Origin: Deltaproteobacteria bacterium Ga0077550 | Lineage (GTDB): Bacteria > Myxococcota_A > Polyangia > Nannocystales > Nannocystaceae | Reading direction: 5' to 3' | Assembly: GCA_001464385.1 (NCBI GenBank) | Contig: LNFB01000353.1 | Coordinates: forward strand, 1 to 64,000 | Length of the DNA: 64,000 nt | Shown here: positions 6,592 to 14,943 of the stretch, piece by piece | How the letters are laid out: every line of letters begins with the position of its first letter | How positions within the stretch are numbered: the stretch's first letter is position 1 | The notes under the pieces: model-generated | The model's input: only the letters and a program-made list of their open reading frames with translations | What the model was told of the DNA's origin: nothing | Database searches by the model: none | Program-made: the position numbers and the translations under genes

Positions 6592-8574
6592 TCACCCGAA
6601 CGGACTGTCGAAGCAGATCTCGCCGAAGTTCATGTTGTCGATGAACCACCCGCGCTCGAACGAGCAGCACCCGTCGCCCGTGTTGTACGTGAAGCGCAGC
6701 TGACCGACCTGCCCCTCGAATGCAGCGGTGTCGATCGCGACCGCGTCCCAGTCGTTGCCCGCACGGGGATCATTGCGGGAGACGCAGAACGGCTGGGGGA
6801 TGCCGACGCCGTTGCAGTCGACGAGCACCGTCCACGACACCCCGCCGTCGACGGAGATCTCGATGGTCTTGTTGTCGACCCCGGTCCCCTCGTCGACGTT
6901 CCACGACGCGAAGGTGATCTGCGCCGGCACCACGTCCGGCGGCGTCGTCACGCGCGAGTGCTCCGTCTCGGCTCCGGGGTACGGCGCCTGACGGTTGCCG
7001 TCGGTGCCGAACGACAGCGAGAACGCCAGGGGCGTCGGCGTCGAGCCCATCGCCTGGCTCTGCGGCGCGCTCGCGAACAGCTGCCAGTCGGCCCCGGTCC
7101 CCGCGAGGTCCTCGATGACCCAGCCCTCGATGAACGACGAGTTGCTGAAGTCGTTGATGCCGGCGAGCGCGTCACAGTCGGCGCACGCGCCCTCCTGACA
7201 CGCGTTGCAGTTGCCGAAGCCCGCGCCACAGTCCTCGCACTGGGTCAGCCCGTTGGTCGCGTTGTTCGTCGCGCAGTACCCGAGTCCGTCACACGCGTCC
7301 GCGGTGTTGCACTGGTTCTCGGTCGCGTCGCCGCAGTCGGTCCCGGCCGCGACCGCATCGAGCTCGCACTCGCCGGTCACCCCGCAGACCGACGCGCCGC
7401 ACGTCCCACCGAACCCGGCGCACGTTGCATCCTCGGCGCAATCGCACTCGGTCGCGAAGTTCGCCGCGTCGATGAACCACCCGCGCTCGAAGCTGCAGCA
7501 CTGATCCTGCGTGTTGTAGAAGAACTCGACCACGCCGACCTGACCGACCATGTCGGGGGGCACCGGCAGCGAGATCGCGTCCCAAGCGTCGGCCGGCCGG
7601 GTGTCCGCCGACACCTGGCAGAACACCGGCGTGGCGTCGAACGCACAATCCGCCACGTTCACGAACGTCGCTCCGCCGTCGACCGACACGCGCACCTGCT
7701 TGGTGTCGATCGTCCCCTCGTCGACGTGCCACGACAGGAAGTCGAGCGTCGCGGGCAGGATCGTCGGGCGCGTGCGCGCCGTCGAGGTCTCGGTCTCGTT
7801 GCCAGGGTACGGCGCGACGCGGTTGCCGTCGGTGCCGAACACCTGGCTGTCGAACACCGTGGGCCCGCTCGCGAAGTTCTGCGGCGCCTCGCGGTAGAGG
7901 CCCCAGCCACCGGTCAGCGTCCACCCGGCGATCGATCGCGGCGTCGTGAAGTGATTGAACGCCGCGAAGTCGTCGCAGTCACCGCAGGCGCCCGCGCTGC
8001 AGGCACACACGCCGAGCTCGCAGCCGTCGCAGTCGAATCCCTCGGGCGCATCGTTGCTCGCGCACTGCCCCTTGCCGTCGCAGGTGTCGGCCGCGGTGCA
8101 GCCGTCGGCGGCCGCGTCCCCGCACGGCTCGCCGGCGTCGACTGGCTGCACCACGCACATGCCCCCGTCGCACACGCCGACCTCGCACTCGCCCCGCGCC
8201 ATGTCGGCGCACTCGTCGTCGTCAGCGCAGCGCGGCGGCGGTCCGCTGGTGCTGGGATCGTCGGTGGTCGGTTGCTCCGTCGGATCGGTCGGGTCGGTGG
8301 TCGGATCGGTCGCCGTCGTGTCGGCGCCGTCACACTCGCAGGCACCGAAGCCGCTGCCGTCGTCGAGGCACGTCTGCGTGCTGTCCTGACCGTCGCCGCA
8401 GGTGCACGCCTGGGTCGCGCCCGCCTCGCACGCGCCGCCCGTGCTGTCCGCGCTGCTGTCGGTCCCCGATGCCATGGTCGGCGGCTCCGGATCGAAGCAG
8501 GCCGGGACGAACGCGAGTCCGACGAGGACAGCGACGACGGCGGCGACGGGGGAGTGGCGGAGGTCGGCGGGCAT
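6592..8574 (-). CDS. Large lipoprotein with two repeated beta-sandwich-like domains and Cys-rich spacers
   Basis: The protein is 660 residues, with Cys26 after AFVPAC. The first 210 residues hold a Thr/Asp/Pro linker and Cys-rich blocks (CADDDECADMARGECEVGVC). Two homologous domains follow, about residues 210-380 and 485-655. Each starts with GW, carries FGTDGNR followed by APYPG, a W(H/N)VDEGT motif and an SVDGG stretch, and ends with CCSFERGWFID. The layout resembles MAM/jelly-roll-like modules found in secreted adhesins and peptidases, but no protease motif is present. A Cys-rich spacer separates them. It probably acts at the cell surface in binding. The next lipoprotein gene lies 63 bases upstream on the same strand. 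Confidence 0.75.
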   Translation of the reverse strand: MPADLRHSPVAAVVAVLVGLAFVPACFDPEPPTMASGTDSSADSTGGACEAGATQACTCGDGQDSTQTCLDDGSGFGACECDGADTTATDPTTDPTDPTEQPTTDDPSTSGPPPRCADDDECADMARGECEVGVCDGGMCVVQPVDAGEPCGDAAADGCTAADTCDGKGQCASNDAPEGFDCDGCELGVCACSAGACGDCDDFAAFNHFTTPRSIAGWTLTGGWGLYREAPQNFASGPTVFDSQVFGTDGNRVAPYPGNETETSTARTRPTILPATLDFLSWHVDEGTIDTKQVRVSVDGGATFVNVADCAFDATPVFCQVSADTRPADAWDAISLPVPPDMVGQVGVVEFFYNTQDQCCSFERGWFIDAANFATECDCAEDATCAGFGGTCGASVCGVTGECELDAVAAGTDCGDATENQCNTADACDGLGYCATNNATNGLTQCEDCGAGFGNCNACQEGACADCDALAGINDFSNSSFIEGWVIEDLAGTGADWQLFASAPQSQAMGSTPTPLAFSLSFGTDGNRQAPYPGAETEHSRVTTPPDVVPAQITFASWNVDEGTGVDNKTIEISVDGGVSWTVLVDCNGVGIPQPFCVSRNDPRAGNDWDAVAIDTAAFEGQVGQLRFTYNTGDGCCSFERGWFIDNMNFGEICFDSPFG

Positions 8575-8637
8575 GACGCCGATCAGTGTACCGGAGTGGC
8601 GACGGGCCCGAGCAACGGCCGCCCAAGCGGCGCGCCG

Positions 8638-9558
8638 TCAGTCGACGAACCCCTCGCAGAACCCGAAGCGCTTGGCGTCCGTGACCGAATTGCCGTTGGG
8701 CGCGGCGTAGACCCCGACGAAGTCCTCGGAGCCCGAGGGTGCCCGCTCGATGCTCCCGCGCAGCCGGAAGCCGTCGAACTCCGCCGGGGCCCCCTGATCC
8801 AGGTAGACGATCTCGCCGCCCTGCTCGGCGATCCACCCGCCGCCGACGTTGCCGACCAGGCTCCACACGTCGCCGTCGGGCGAGCTGCGGACGTCGCCGT
8901 CCTCGTCGGCCGTGAAGAACAGCCCGTCGAAGAAGAGGGTCGAGCGCACGTGCTCGAAGTCCTCGCCGTCGGTGACGTCGGTGCACGATTCCCACGCGAC
9001 GCCGTCGGGCGAGCGCGCGCAGAAGCCCCCGCCGCCGACGCCGAGGAACATGCCGTTGCCGTGGGCCACCGCGCCCAGCCACTGCCCGGTCGGGTTGTCG
9101 TGCTCCTCCCAGGTCACGCCATCGGTCGAGCTGAAGATGCGCCACCCCGCGGCGACGAAGCGGCCACCGCCCCACGTGCACCCGCGAAGGAGGTCCTCGT
9201 CGTCGCCGCCAGCGTCGCGGAGCTGCACGTAGTCCTGCCACGTGTTGCCGTCGTCGAGGGAGCGCACCCGCATTCCGCCGTAGCCGACGCCGACGACGAC
9301 GCGCGCCCCCGGGGGTGTCCCGGTGCTCGAGTCGTCGGCGCCGCCGGTGGTGTCGGCCGCTCCGGTGCCGCCCGTGCTGTCGGCGCTGGTGGTGGTTTCG
9401 GTCGGATCCGTGGCGGACGTGCTGCCGGGCTCGGTCGTCGGACCCGCGCTGCTCGACGTGCTCGCGGCCTCGCCGTCATCGGACGAGCACGCGGACGCGA
9501 GCGCGGAAAACAGCGACAGCGCGGCCGCGAGGACCGTGGCGCGAGGGGGGAGCGTCAT
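8638..9558 (-). CDS. Lipoprotein with BNR/sialidase-type propeller repeats
   Basis: The protein is 306 residues; LASAC places the lipid Cys at 24, followed by a Ser/Thr/Gly/Asp linker to about residue 82. The rest contains Asp-box-like repeats: SLDDGNTWQDY, SSTDGVTWEEH, SPDGVAWESC and SPDGDVWSLV. These S-x-D-G-x-x-W units are the hallmark of BNR/Asp-box propellers, seen in sialidases and many non-enzymatic surface proteins. No sialidase Arg triad could be assigned, so enzyme activity is not claimed. It lies upstream of the cysteine-rich lipoprotein gene on the same strand and downstream of the DUF1552 gene. Confidence 0.78.
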   Translation of the reverse strand: MTLPPRATVLAAALSLFSALASACSSDDGEAASTSSSAGPTTEPGSTSATDPTETTTSADSTGGTGAADTTGGADDSSTGTPPGARVVVGVGYGGMRVRSLDDGNTWQDYVQLRDAGGDDEDLLRGCTWGGGRFVAAGWRIFSSTDGVTWEEHDNPTGQWLGAVAHGNGMFLGVGGGGFCARSPDGVAWESCTDVTDGEDFEHVRSTLFFDGLFFTADEDGDVRSSPDGDVWSLVGNVGGGWIAEQGGEIVYLDQGAPAEFDGFRLRGSIERAPSGSEDFVGVYAAPNGNSVTDAKRFGFCEGFVD

Positions 9559-9591
9559 CGGCGAGAGGATCGCCCATGACGCCCCGCTCGG

Positions 9592-11010
9592 CTACGCCAG
9601 GATGTCCGGCAGCGGATCCACCGACTCCGCCGCGCCCCCGCCGAAGCCGTCGGCGCCCGGATCGAAGGCCTTCAGGCACGCCAGGGCGATGTCCGAGGTG
9701 TTGCCCGCGGTCGGCATGTACGGCGACGCGAGCCCGTTGGGATCCGACGGGTCGTTGGGGACCGCCTGCACGTGGATGCCCGGGTACTTGAGGTACCCAC
9801 CGCCGGTGCCGACCAGGATGATCGGCTGGCGCGACACGCTGTGCAGCCAGCCGACCGAGCAGTCGCTCGACGCATACACGATCGTCGAGTCGAGCAGGTT
9901 GGCCCCGAGCGCGTCCTCGGCGTCGCGCAGCGACTTCACGAAGTGGGCGAACCGCTCCATCTCGTAGATGATGCTGGCGTTGAGGTTGTTCAGCGCGAGG
10001 CCGTTGTACTGGGCCTCGTGGCTGAGCGAGTGCTTGGTCGACGCGATGCCGATCTCCGTGTACGGCGTCTCGCCGGCGAGGCCGAGGAACATCACCGAGG
10101 CGACCCGCGTGATGTCGCAGCGCAGCGCGTAGGTGATGAGCTCGCTCATCGACTCGCTGACCAGGCGGATCTGCTCGCTGCCGACAGGCTCGAGGTTCTC
10201 GAGCGATGGCTCGTCGGGGAGCACACACGCCGGCGCGAGGGCCGAGATCTTCTGGTTGAGCTCCGCGACGCCCTGCAGGTGCGCGTCGATGCGGGCGCGG
10301 TCCGCCGCGCCGACCTTACCGCGCAGGTCCTCGCTCTGCGCCTTCACGGCGTCGAGCATCATCGTGCGGACGACGCGATCACCGTCGGGGGCGCCCGGAC
10401 CGGGGAAGATGCCGAACAGCGACTGCCACACGGCCTTGGGGCTGGACAGGGGCGGCAGCGGCACCAACGATCCGGGATCGCCGGAGAAGGAGATCGCGCT
10501 GCCCAGCGTGCCCGAGTTGGCGAACGTGTTCGCCTTGGAGACCGCGACCTGCAGCGAGCGCACCGGGGTCGTGTTGCCGATCGCGTCCGCGACCAGCTGA
10601 TCGATCGACGGGCCGCCGGCGTCGTAGAACCCGCCGGCGTTCGAGTACGGATACCCGGTGAACACCGTCATGCCCTCGATGTGGCCGCTGACGAAGCCCG
10701 CGTCCGCGCCGTGGTTGGCGTAGCCGGTGCACAGGTTGACGTAGTCCTTGACGTCGGCCAGCGGATCGAGCTGCTCGGTGAGATCCCAGTCGGCGCCGGT
10801 CTGCTCGGGCTCGAAGCGATCGAGCAGGAAGCCGTTGCTGACCAGCCAGGTGACGAAGCGCTTGGGCAGCGGCTCGCCGCCCGCCAGCGCCTCGCCGTTG
10901 GCGTCGAGCATGGCCTCGAGCAACGGCAAGCCGATGGCGACGCTGGTCCCCGCGGTGACGCCACGGAGCAGGGTACGGCGGGAGATCGATGGTTTTCGCA
11001 GTAGACGCAT
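9592..11010 (-). CDS. DUF1552 family protein, Tat-exported
   Basis: The protein is 472 residues. GGGAGGAG lies eight bases before ATG 11010. The N-terminus (ISRRTLLRGVTAG plus hydrophobic stretch) is a Tat signal. The body matches the DUF1552 family: KRFVTWLVSNGFLLDRFEP near the start, GHIEGMTVFTGYPYSN, GPSIDQLVA, and SELITYALRCDITRV plus SVGWLHSVSR later. DUF1552 proteins in Planctomycetes and Myxococcota are nearly always encoded beside DUF1592-type proteins, as here (17 bases apart, same strand). Their biochemical role is not established. The pair is thought to work outside the cytoplasm, possibly as a haem-containing surface complex. The longer upstream reading frame is a shadow of the neighbour. 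Confidence 0.92.
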   Translation of the reverse strand: MRLLRKPSISRRTLLRGVTAGTSVAIGLPLLEAMLDANGEALAGGEPLPKRFVTWLVSNGFLLDRFEPEQTGADWDLTEQLDPLADVKDYVNLCTGYANHGADAGFVSGHIEGMTVFTGYPYSNAGGFYDAGGPSIDQLVADAIGNTTPVRSLQVAVSKANTFANSGTLGSAISFSGDPGSLVPLPPLSSPKAVWQSLFGIFPGPGAPDGDRVVRTMMLDAVKAQSEDLRGKVGAADRARIDAHLQGVAELNQKISALAPACVLPDEPSLENLEPVGSEQIRLVSESMSELITYALRCDITRVASVMFLGLAGETPYTEIGIASTKHSLSHEAQYNGLALNNLNASIIYEMERFAHFVKSLRDAEDALGANLLDSTIVYASSDCSVGWLHSVSRQPIILVGTGGGYLKYPGIHVQAVPNDPSDPNGLASPYMPTAGNTSDIALACLKAFDPGADGFGGGAAESVDPLPDILA

Positions 11011-11027
11011 GCGCTTGGCTCCTCCCG

Positions 11028-12740
11028 CTACTGCGGATCCGTGATCTCGAGAAAGCCCGGGTTGTCGACCAGATCGACGATGAGGCCGGGGAAGTCGAAC
11101 TCCGCCGCGGTGAAGCGGTCGGACAGCGACGCGAGCAGCTCGGCGGTGCCCTCGTCCTCCTGCCGACCGATCGCGTGGCGATACAGGTTGCGGACCATGC
11201 ACGCGGCCAGCCGCGGGTCGTCGCGCACCAGCACCGCGAGCTCGGCGGCGCCCACGAAGCTCCCCAGGCCGTCGACCTCGCCCGAGGCGTCGATCGGGTA
11301 GCCGTTGTCGAGCTCGCGCCGCACGCCGGTGGCGTCGTAGAACTCGAACGCGAAGCCCAGCGGGTCGGTCTGCGCGTGGCAGCCGACGCAGGCGCCGCCC
11401 TGGGCGAGGTGGCCCTCGAGGCGCTCGCGCAGCGTGGTCTGCTCGACGGGCTCGGGCAGGTTGGTGTCGACGTTGGGCGGCGGCGGCGGCACGTCGTTGC
11501 ACAGCAGCTGCCGCTGGATGAACAGGCCGCGCCGCGTCGGCGAGTTGCGATCGTAGTGGGCCCCGACCGACAGCAGCGACGGATGCGACAGGATCCCCAG
11601 GCGATCCTGCGCCGCCGGCAGCTCGATGCGGCTGAAGCCGTCGCCCTCGACCGTGACGCCGTAGACCTGGGCGAGCAGCGGATCGGCGAAGGTGTAGTCG
11701 GCGTCGAAGAGGCGGCGGATGTCGCCGCCGCCGTCGCCGAACACGACGTCGTCGACGAGCATGAGCGACTCGGTGCGCATCGACGTGGAGAGCTCGTGGC
11801 TGTACAGCGGGTAGATCGTCGGGTCCTTGCTGCTGTCGACCACGTCCCGCACGCGGAGCAGCTCGTCGAAGAACCCGCCCACCGCGGTGCGTGCCGCGGA
11901 CTGGTTCAACCACTCCTGGGCCAGTGCGCGCGGCGCCTCCGGACCGTCGAACTCGCCGGCGTCGAGGCGGACGAACGTCTGCGCGGACGGGGCCCGGCCG
12001 AGCACGAACAGCGCCGTGCGGGTGACCCACTCATCCGTCGTCAGACGACGTCGGCCGTCGTCACCGACCTCGCCGAGCTCCGCGGCGTAGAGGAACGCCG
12101 GCGACTCGAGGATCATCGCGATCTGGTACTTGAGGCCGAGCTCGAAGCGATCCCCGCCGAACTCGCGCGCGACCCGGGCGACGTCGACCAGGGCGCGGTC
12201 CTCGTCGACCGTGATCGGCCGGCGCCACGCCGCGCGGCCGAAGACCTGGGCGACCTGCACGTAGCAGCCCTCGTCCTTGGGCCCGACGTCGACGCAGGGC
12301 ACGAGCTGGGCGAGCGTGTAGGGCTCCTCGATCACCGCGTCGCCGATGTCGAGGGCCGATCGCTCGTACTGCTCGACCATCGCCGGCGACATCGGCACCG
12401 TACTGCCGCCGATCGAGTCGAAGCCGAGCAGGGATTGGTCGGGCGGGGGCGAGGCCGCCGCGGCCGCGTGCCCGCCCAGCAGGACGTCGACGGTGCCGAT
12501 GTACTGATCCGCCCGGAGCCGTCGCAGGCCGCCGGGCGCCGGCACGACGGCGATCTCACCCCCGGTGTCGCTGCCCGTGGAGCCCGAGTCGGCCGCCGTC
12601 GGATCGCCCGACGTCGTGCTCGTCCCCGGCGTGCCGGTCGACGAGTCCGCCGCGGCGCCGGTCTCCGCATCCGCGTGGCCCGCCTCGTCGCGACACGACG
12701 AGAGGGCCAGCAACACCATGAGTTTGACTTGTTGCTTCAC
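11028..12740 (-). CDS. DUF1587/DUF1595/DUF1592/DUF1588/DUF1585 multidomain lipoprotein with a CxxCH site
   Basis: The protein is 570 residues from GTG 12740; GGGGAG lies eight bases upstream, better spaced than for GTG 12746. LALSSC gives a lipid Cys at 16, then a Thr/Ser/Gly linker. After it come the usual blocks: LRRLRADQYIGTVDVLLG (DUF1587), QVFGRAAWRRPITVDED (DUF1595), the long DUF1592 part ending near PTRRGLFIQRQLLC (DUF1588), and a C-terminal DUF1585 part (VRNLYRHAIGR). A CVGCH motif at about residues 449-453 could bind haem c covalently. The typical partner, DUF1552, is directly downstream. Function of the pair is unknown; electron transfer or breakdown of a polymer at the surface has been suggested for similar proteins only by inference. 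Confidence 0.9.
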   Translation of the reverse strand: MKQQVKLMVLLALSSCRDEAGHADAETGAAADSSTGTPGTSTTSGDPTAADSGSTGSDTGGEIAVVPAPGGLRRLRADQYIGTVDVLLGGHAAAAASPPPDQSLLGFDSIGGSTVPMSPAMVEQYERSALDIGDAVIEEPYTLAQLVPCVDVGPKDEGCYVQVAQVFGRAAWRRPITVDEDRALVDVARVAREFGGDRFELGLKYQIAMILESPAFLYAAELGEVGDDGRRRLTTDEWVTRTALFVLGRAPSAQTFVRLDAGEFDGPEAPRALAQEWLNQSAARTAVGGFFDELLRVRDVVDSSKDPTIYPLYSHELSTSMRTESLMLVDDVVFGDGGGDIRRLFDADYTFADPLLAQVYGVTVEGDGFSRIELPAAQDRLGILSHPSLLSVGAHYDRNSPTRRGLFIQRQLLCNDVPPPPPNVDTNLPEPVEQTTLRERLEGHLAQGGACVGCHAQTDPLGFAFEFYDATGVRRELDNGYPIDASGEVDGLGSFVGAAELAVLVRDDPRLAACMVRNLYRHAIGRQEDEGTAELLASLSDRFTAAEFDFPGLIVDLVDNPGFLEITDPQ

Positions 12741-12765
12741 AGCCACGGCTCCCCTGCCGATCCAC

Positions 12766-12787
12766 GGTCCAAAGGGGTCAATGGACC
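12766..12787 (-). promoter_or_regulatory. Inverted repeat upstream of the DUF1592/DUF1552 operon
   Basis: GGTCCA (12766-12771) and TGGACC (12782-12787) are six-base inverted arms separated by ten bases, 26-47 bases before the GTG at 12740. An A-run on the minus strand (12819-12825) lies further upstream. This could be an operator or leader hairpin; no promoter could be fixed. Confidence 0.3.
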
Positions 12788-12829
12788 GAGGACGTGGGAA
12801 GCATCACTGACCCGGTCGTTTTTTTCGAG

Positions 12830-12846
12830 GGGCGCCCCCGGCGCCC
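12830..12846 (-). terminator. GC hairpin after the DUF457-like gene
   Basis: GGGCGCC-CCC-GGCGCCC forms a perfect seven base-pair stem, eight bases beyond the stop at 12854. In the direction of transcription it is followed by an A-run rather than a U-run, so it is not a standard Rho-independent terminator. Confidence 0.35.
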
Positions 12847-12853
12847 AGAGGGG

Positions 12854-13522
12854 TCACCCCTGGACCGTTCGCCGGGGTTCCCGGTGACGGTCGATCCAGA
12901 CCGCGAGCGCGAGGACGATCGCGGTCGCAGCCAGCAAGGCGAGCGCCACCGCTCGGATGTCCGGGGGCGGCGGTCCGAAGCTGCTGACGACATAGGCCAC
13001 GAGTAGGAACGCGACCACCCCGACGAGGCCGCGGCGACCGGCCGGGTCACGCGGCCGGGTGGCGCCGACGTACACCGCGATCGAGGCCGCGAACGCGGTG
13101 CCCTCGACGGCGAGCGTGGCGGGGATGGAATTCCAGAGCCCGAGCCCGGTGCGCGCCGCGAGACCCGGGGCGATCCCGAGGTCGGGCGCGTGCGTGATCC
13201 AGTCGAGCACCCAGTGGCTGAACACACCGAGGCCGAGCACGACGGCACCGCGGGCATCGGCGTGACCGAGCCTATACGCACCTGCGAACGCGATCGACCA
13301 CAGCACCGCCATCGTCAGGCTGTGCGACCACGGCATGTGGGCGAGATCGAGGGGCACGAAGGCGGTGAAGCCCGGCGACACGCTCGCCCGCTCGATCCCC
13401 GCGAGCACGAGGATCGGCCAGACGACGTCGAGCCAGAGAGGTGCGAGCAGCAGCCACACCAGCGGCGTCCGTGGTGCGGCCCGCTGGCTGGCGAAGCCGA
13501 CCGCGAAGTGCCCGATGAACAT
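12854..13522 (-). CDS. DUF457/YbcI-like membrane-bound metal-dependent hydrolase-like protein
   Basis: The protein is 222 residues with about five to six membrane segments. It has the scattered His/Asp pattern of the DUF457 (YbcI/YdjM-like) membrane family: H5 in MFIGHFAVGF, D32 in PLWLDVVWP, H62 and H67 in HMPWSHS, and the block SHWVLDWITHAPDL with H103, D107, H111 and D114. In this family these residues are proposed to bind metal for a hydrolase-like activity in the membrane, but the reaction is unproven. ATG 13522 is the clear start. The gene is divergent from the secreted-protein pair at 13592-14886, separated by 69 bases. Confidence 0.85.
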   Translation of the reverse strand: MFIGHFAVGFASQRAAPRTPLVWLLLAPLWLDVVWPILVLAGIERASVSPGFTAFVPLDLAHMPWSHSLTMAVLWSIAFAGAYRLGHADARGAVVLGLGVFSHWVLDWITHAPDLGIAPGLAARTGLGLWNSIPATLAVEGTAFAASIAVYVGATRPRDPAGRRGLVGVVAFLLVAYVVSSFGPPPPDIRAVALALLAATAIVLALAVWIDRHREPRRTVQG

Positions 13523-13591
13523 CCGCCCCAGCCTACACCGACGAAAACCCGTCGCGTGACCTCGCGACGCGCTACCGTGGTGGAGTTGACA

Positions 13592-14197
13592 GTGCCCTTG
13601 CTCCCGCTGGCGCTCCTGCTCGTCATCGCCGACCGCGGCGACTCGACGCGCGGCGGCAACCTCTCGACCCAGCGTCTGCGTCACCACGAGGTGCTGCGGA
13701 TCGATCGCGACTTCGGCATGCCCAAGTGGGAGCTCGCCCTGGACGGCTGGGTCCCGCACGACGATCCGGGCGCCGTCGAGACGCTGAAGCTGTGGTGGGT
13801 CAACGTCGAGGACGACGATCGCCGCAAGCCCTTCGCGTCGTACCTCCGCCGCGTCCTCGAGTTCGGCTTCGAGCCGACGTCGCGCGGCGGTCTCGCCGTG
13901 CGGCTCGCGGGCGATCGCAAGGAGTACGCGTTCACCGTCGAGCTCGATGCCAGTGGCGTCCCGGCCGTGCACGCGACGGTCGACCTCGACGACGGCAGCC
14001 GCATCGAGCGCTGCCGCTGCGAGCGTGGGCGTCTGCTCGCGCGCCGCGTCCTCGGCATGCCGATCGGGATCGCCAACCTGCGCGTCCGGTGTACCGACAC
14101 CGCCGGCGTCGCACGCGACGGGGCGGTGGTGTTCCGCGAGCTGGCGAAGGGGCCCGTGTACGCACCGGAGCCCGGCGCGGACGAGCGCGACGGGTGA
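13592..14197 (+). CDS. Secreted protein of unknown function
   Basis: About 201 residues from GTG 13592, chosen because GGAG lies six bases upstream and it begins the hydrophobic stretch PLLPLALLLVIA; in-frame GTGs at 13556, 13577 and 13580 are alternatives. The body is rich in Asp, Arg and Trp (LKLWWVNVEDDDRRK, YAFTVELDASGVPAVH, RIERCRCERGRLL) and looks like a beta-rich globular domain. No family is recognised. Its stop overlaps the GTG of the next gene (GTGA), so the two are translationally coupled and probably work together. Confidence 0.65.
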   Translation: MPLLPLALLLVIADRGDSTRGGNLSTQRLRHHEVLRIDRDFGMPKWELALDGWVPHDDPGAVETLKLWWVNVEDDDRRKPFASYLRRVLEFGFEPTSRGGLAVRLAGDRKEYAFTVELDASGVPAVHATVDLDDGSRIERCRCERGRLLARRVLGMPIGIANLRVRCTDTAGVARDGAVVFRELAKGPVYAPEPGADERDG

Positions 14198-14886
14198 TCG
14201 ACGGCCGCGAATATCCCCGCGCGGTCGGGCGTCGTCGCGGCGTGCAACGCCTGCAACGTCTCCTGCGCGGCCCGGCCCCGATCTCGCTCGCAGCGATCGT
14301 CGTCGGTGTCGTGGCCGCGTGGACGCCCTCGACGGCGCAGGCGTGTGCCTGCTGCGCCGAGCCGGGGATGCGCATCGAGGGCGCGCACGCGATCGACGAC
14401 TACACCCGTGGCGAGCTGGCCCGGCTGCGCTTCGGCGCGCGCGCCCGACTGCAGCTCGGCGCCGCCGAGTTCGAGACCGTCCGCGGCATCGAGCGGCCAG
14501 ACGCCGACTACGCGGTGGCCGCGAGCGTCACGCAGTCGGCGATCACCCTGACGTTCACCGCCGCCGACGGCCGCAGCGGGACGATCACCGTCCCCCTCGG
14601 CGCGCGCGTCCACGAGTTCTTCGTCGACACGCGCGGTGGCGACCCCGACACCGAGACCGTGCTCTACAAGGAGTGGACGTTGCGCGCGCGCAGCAAGACC
14701 ACGGGCATCTTCGCCCCGGCGTCCAAGGCGGGGCGACCTCGCGTGCGCCTCATCGTCCACGGCAGCGGCAACGCGTGCACGGACGCCGAGCAGTTCGCCC
14801 ATTGGACGCTCGAGGTCTCGGGCGCGGGCGCCGACTTCACGTTGTTGGGCGAACTCGCGCCGGCGGCCGAGGTCGCGACACCGTAG
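14194..14886 (+). CDS. Secreted protein with N-terminal Cys cluster, coupled to the gene before it
   Basis: The protein is 230 residues from GTG 14194, which overlaps the stop of the upstream gene by four bases (GTGA). The N-terminus is long and basic, then SLAAIVVGVVAAW and STAQA end a signal peptide; the mature protein begins with CACCAEPG, four Cys in a row of five positions. The rest alternates hydrophobic strands (SVTQSAITLTFTAADGR, LYKEWTLRARSK, RVRLIVHGSGNAC), a beta-sandwich-like pattern. The Cys cluster might bind metal or be cross-linked, which is inference. No family is recognised. Confidence 0.7.
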   Translation: MIDGREYPRAVGRRRGVQRLQRLLRGPAPISLAAIVVGVVAAWTPSTAQACACCAEPGMRIEGAHAIDDYTRGELARLRFGARARLQLGAAEFETVRGIERPDADYAVAASVTQSAITLTFTAADGRSGTITVPLGARVHEFFVDTRGGDPDTETVLYKEWTLRARSKTTGIFAPASKAGRPRVRLIVHGSGNACTDAEQFAHWTLEVSGAGADFTLLGELAPAAEVATP

Positions 14887-14943
14887 CCCGCGACCCCGAG
14901 ATTACGCCCCAACCACGCGCAGCCCCGGGCTACGCTCGACGTC

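Noticed and set aside
6067-9579. Plus-strand open frame of 1170 codons over three lipoprotein genes
   Set aside because: Arg/Val-rich composition without motifs; the minus frames show lipoboxes, linkers and repeated Cys domains.
12819-12825. T-run beside the GC hairpin as a standard terminator
   Set aside because: The run is on the wrong side for transcription of the minus-strand gene, and no plus-strand gene ends there.
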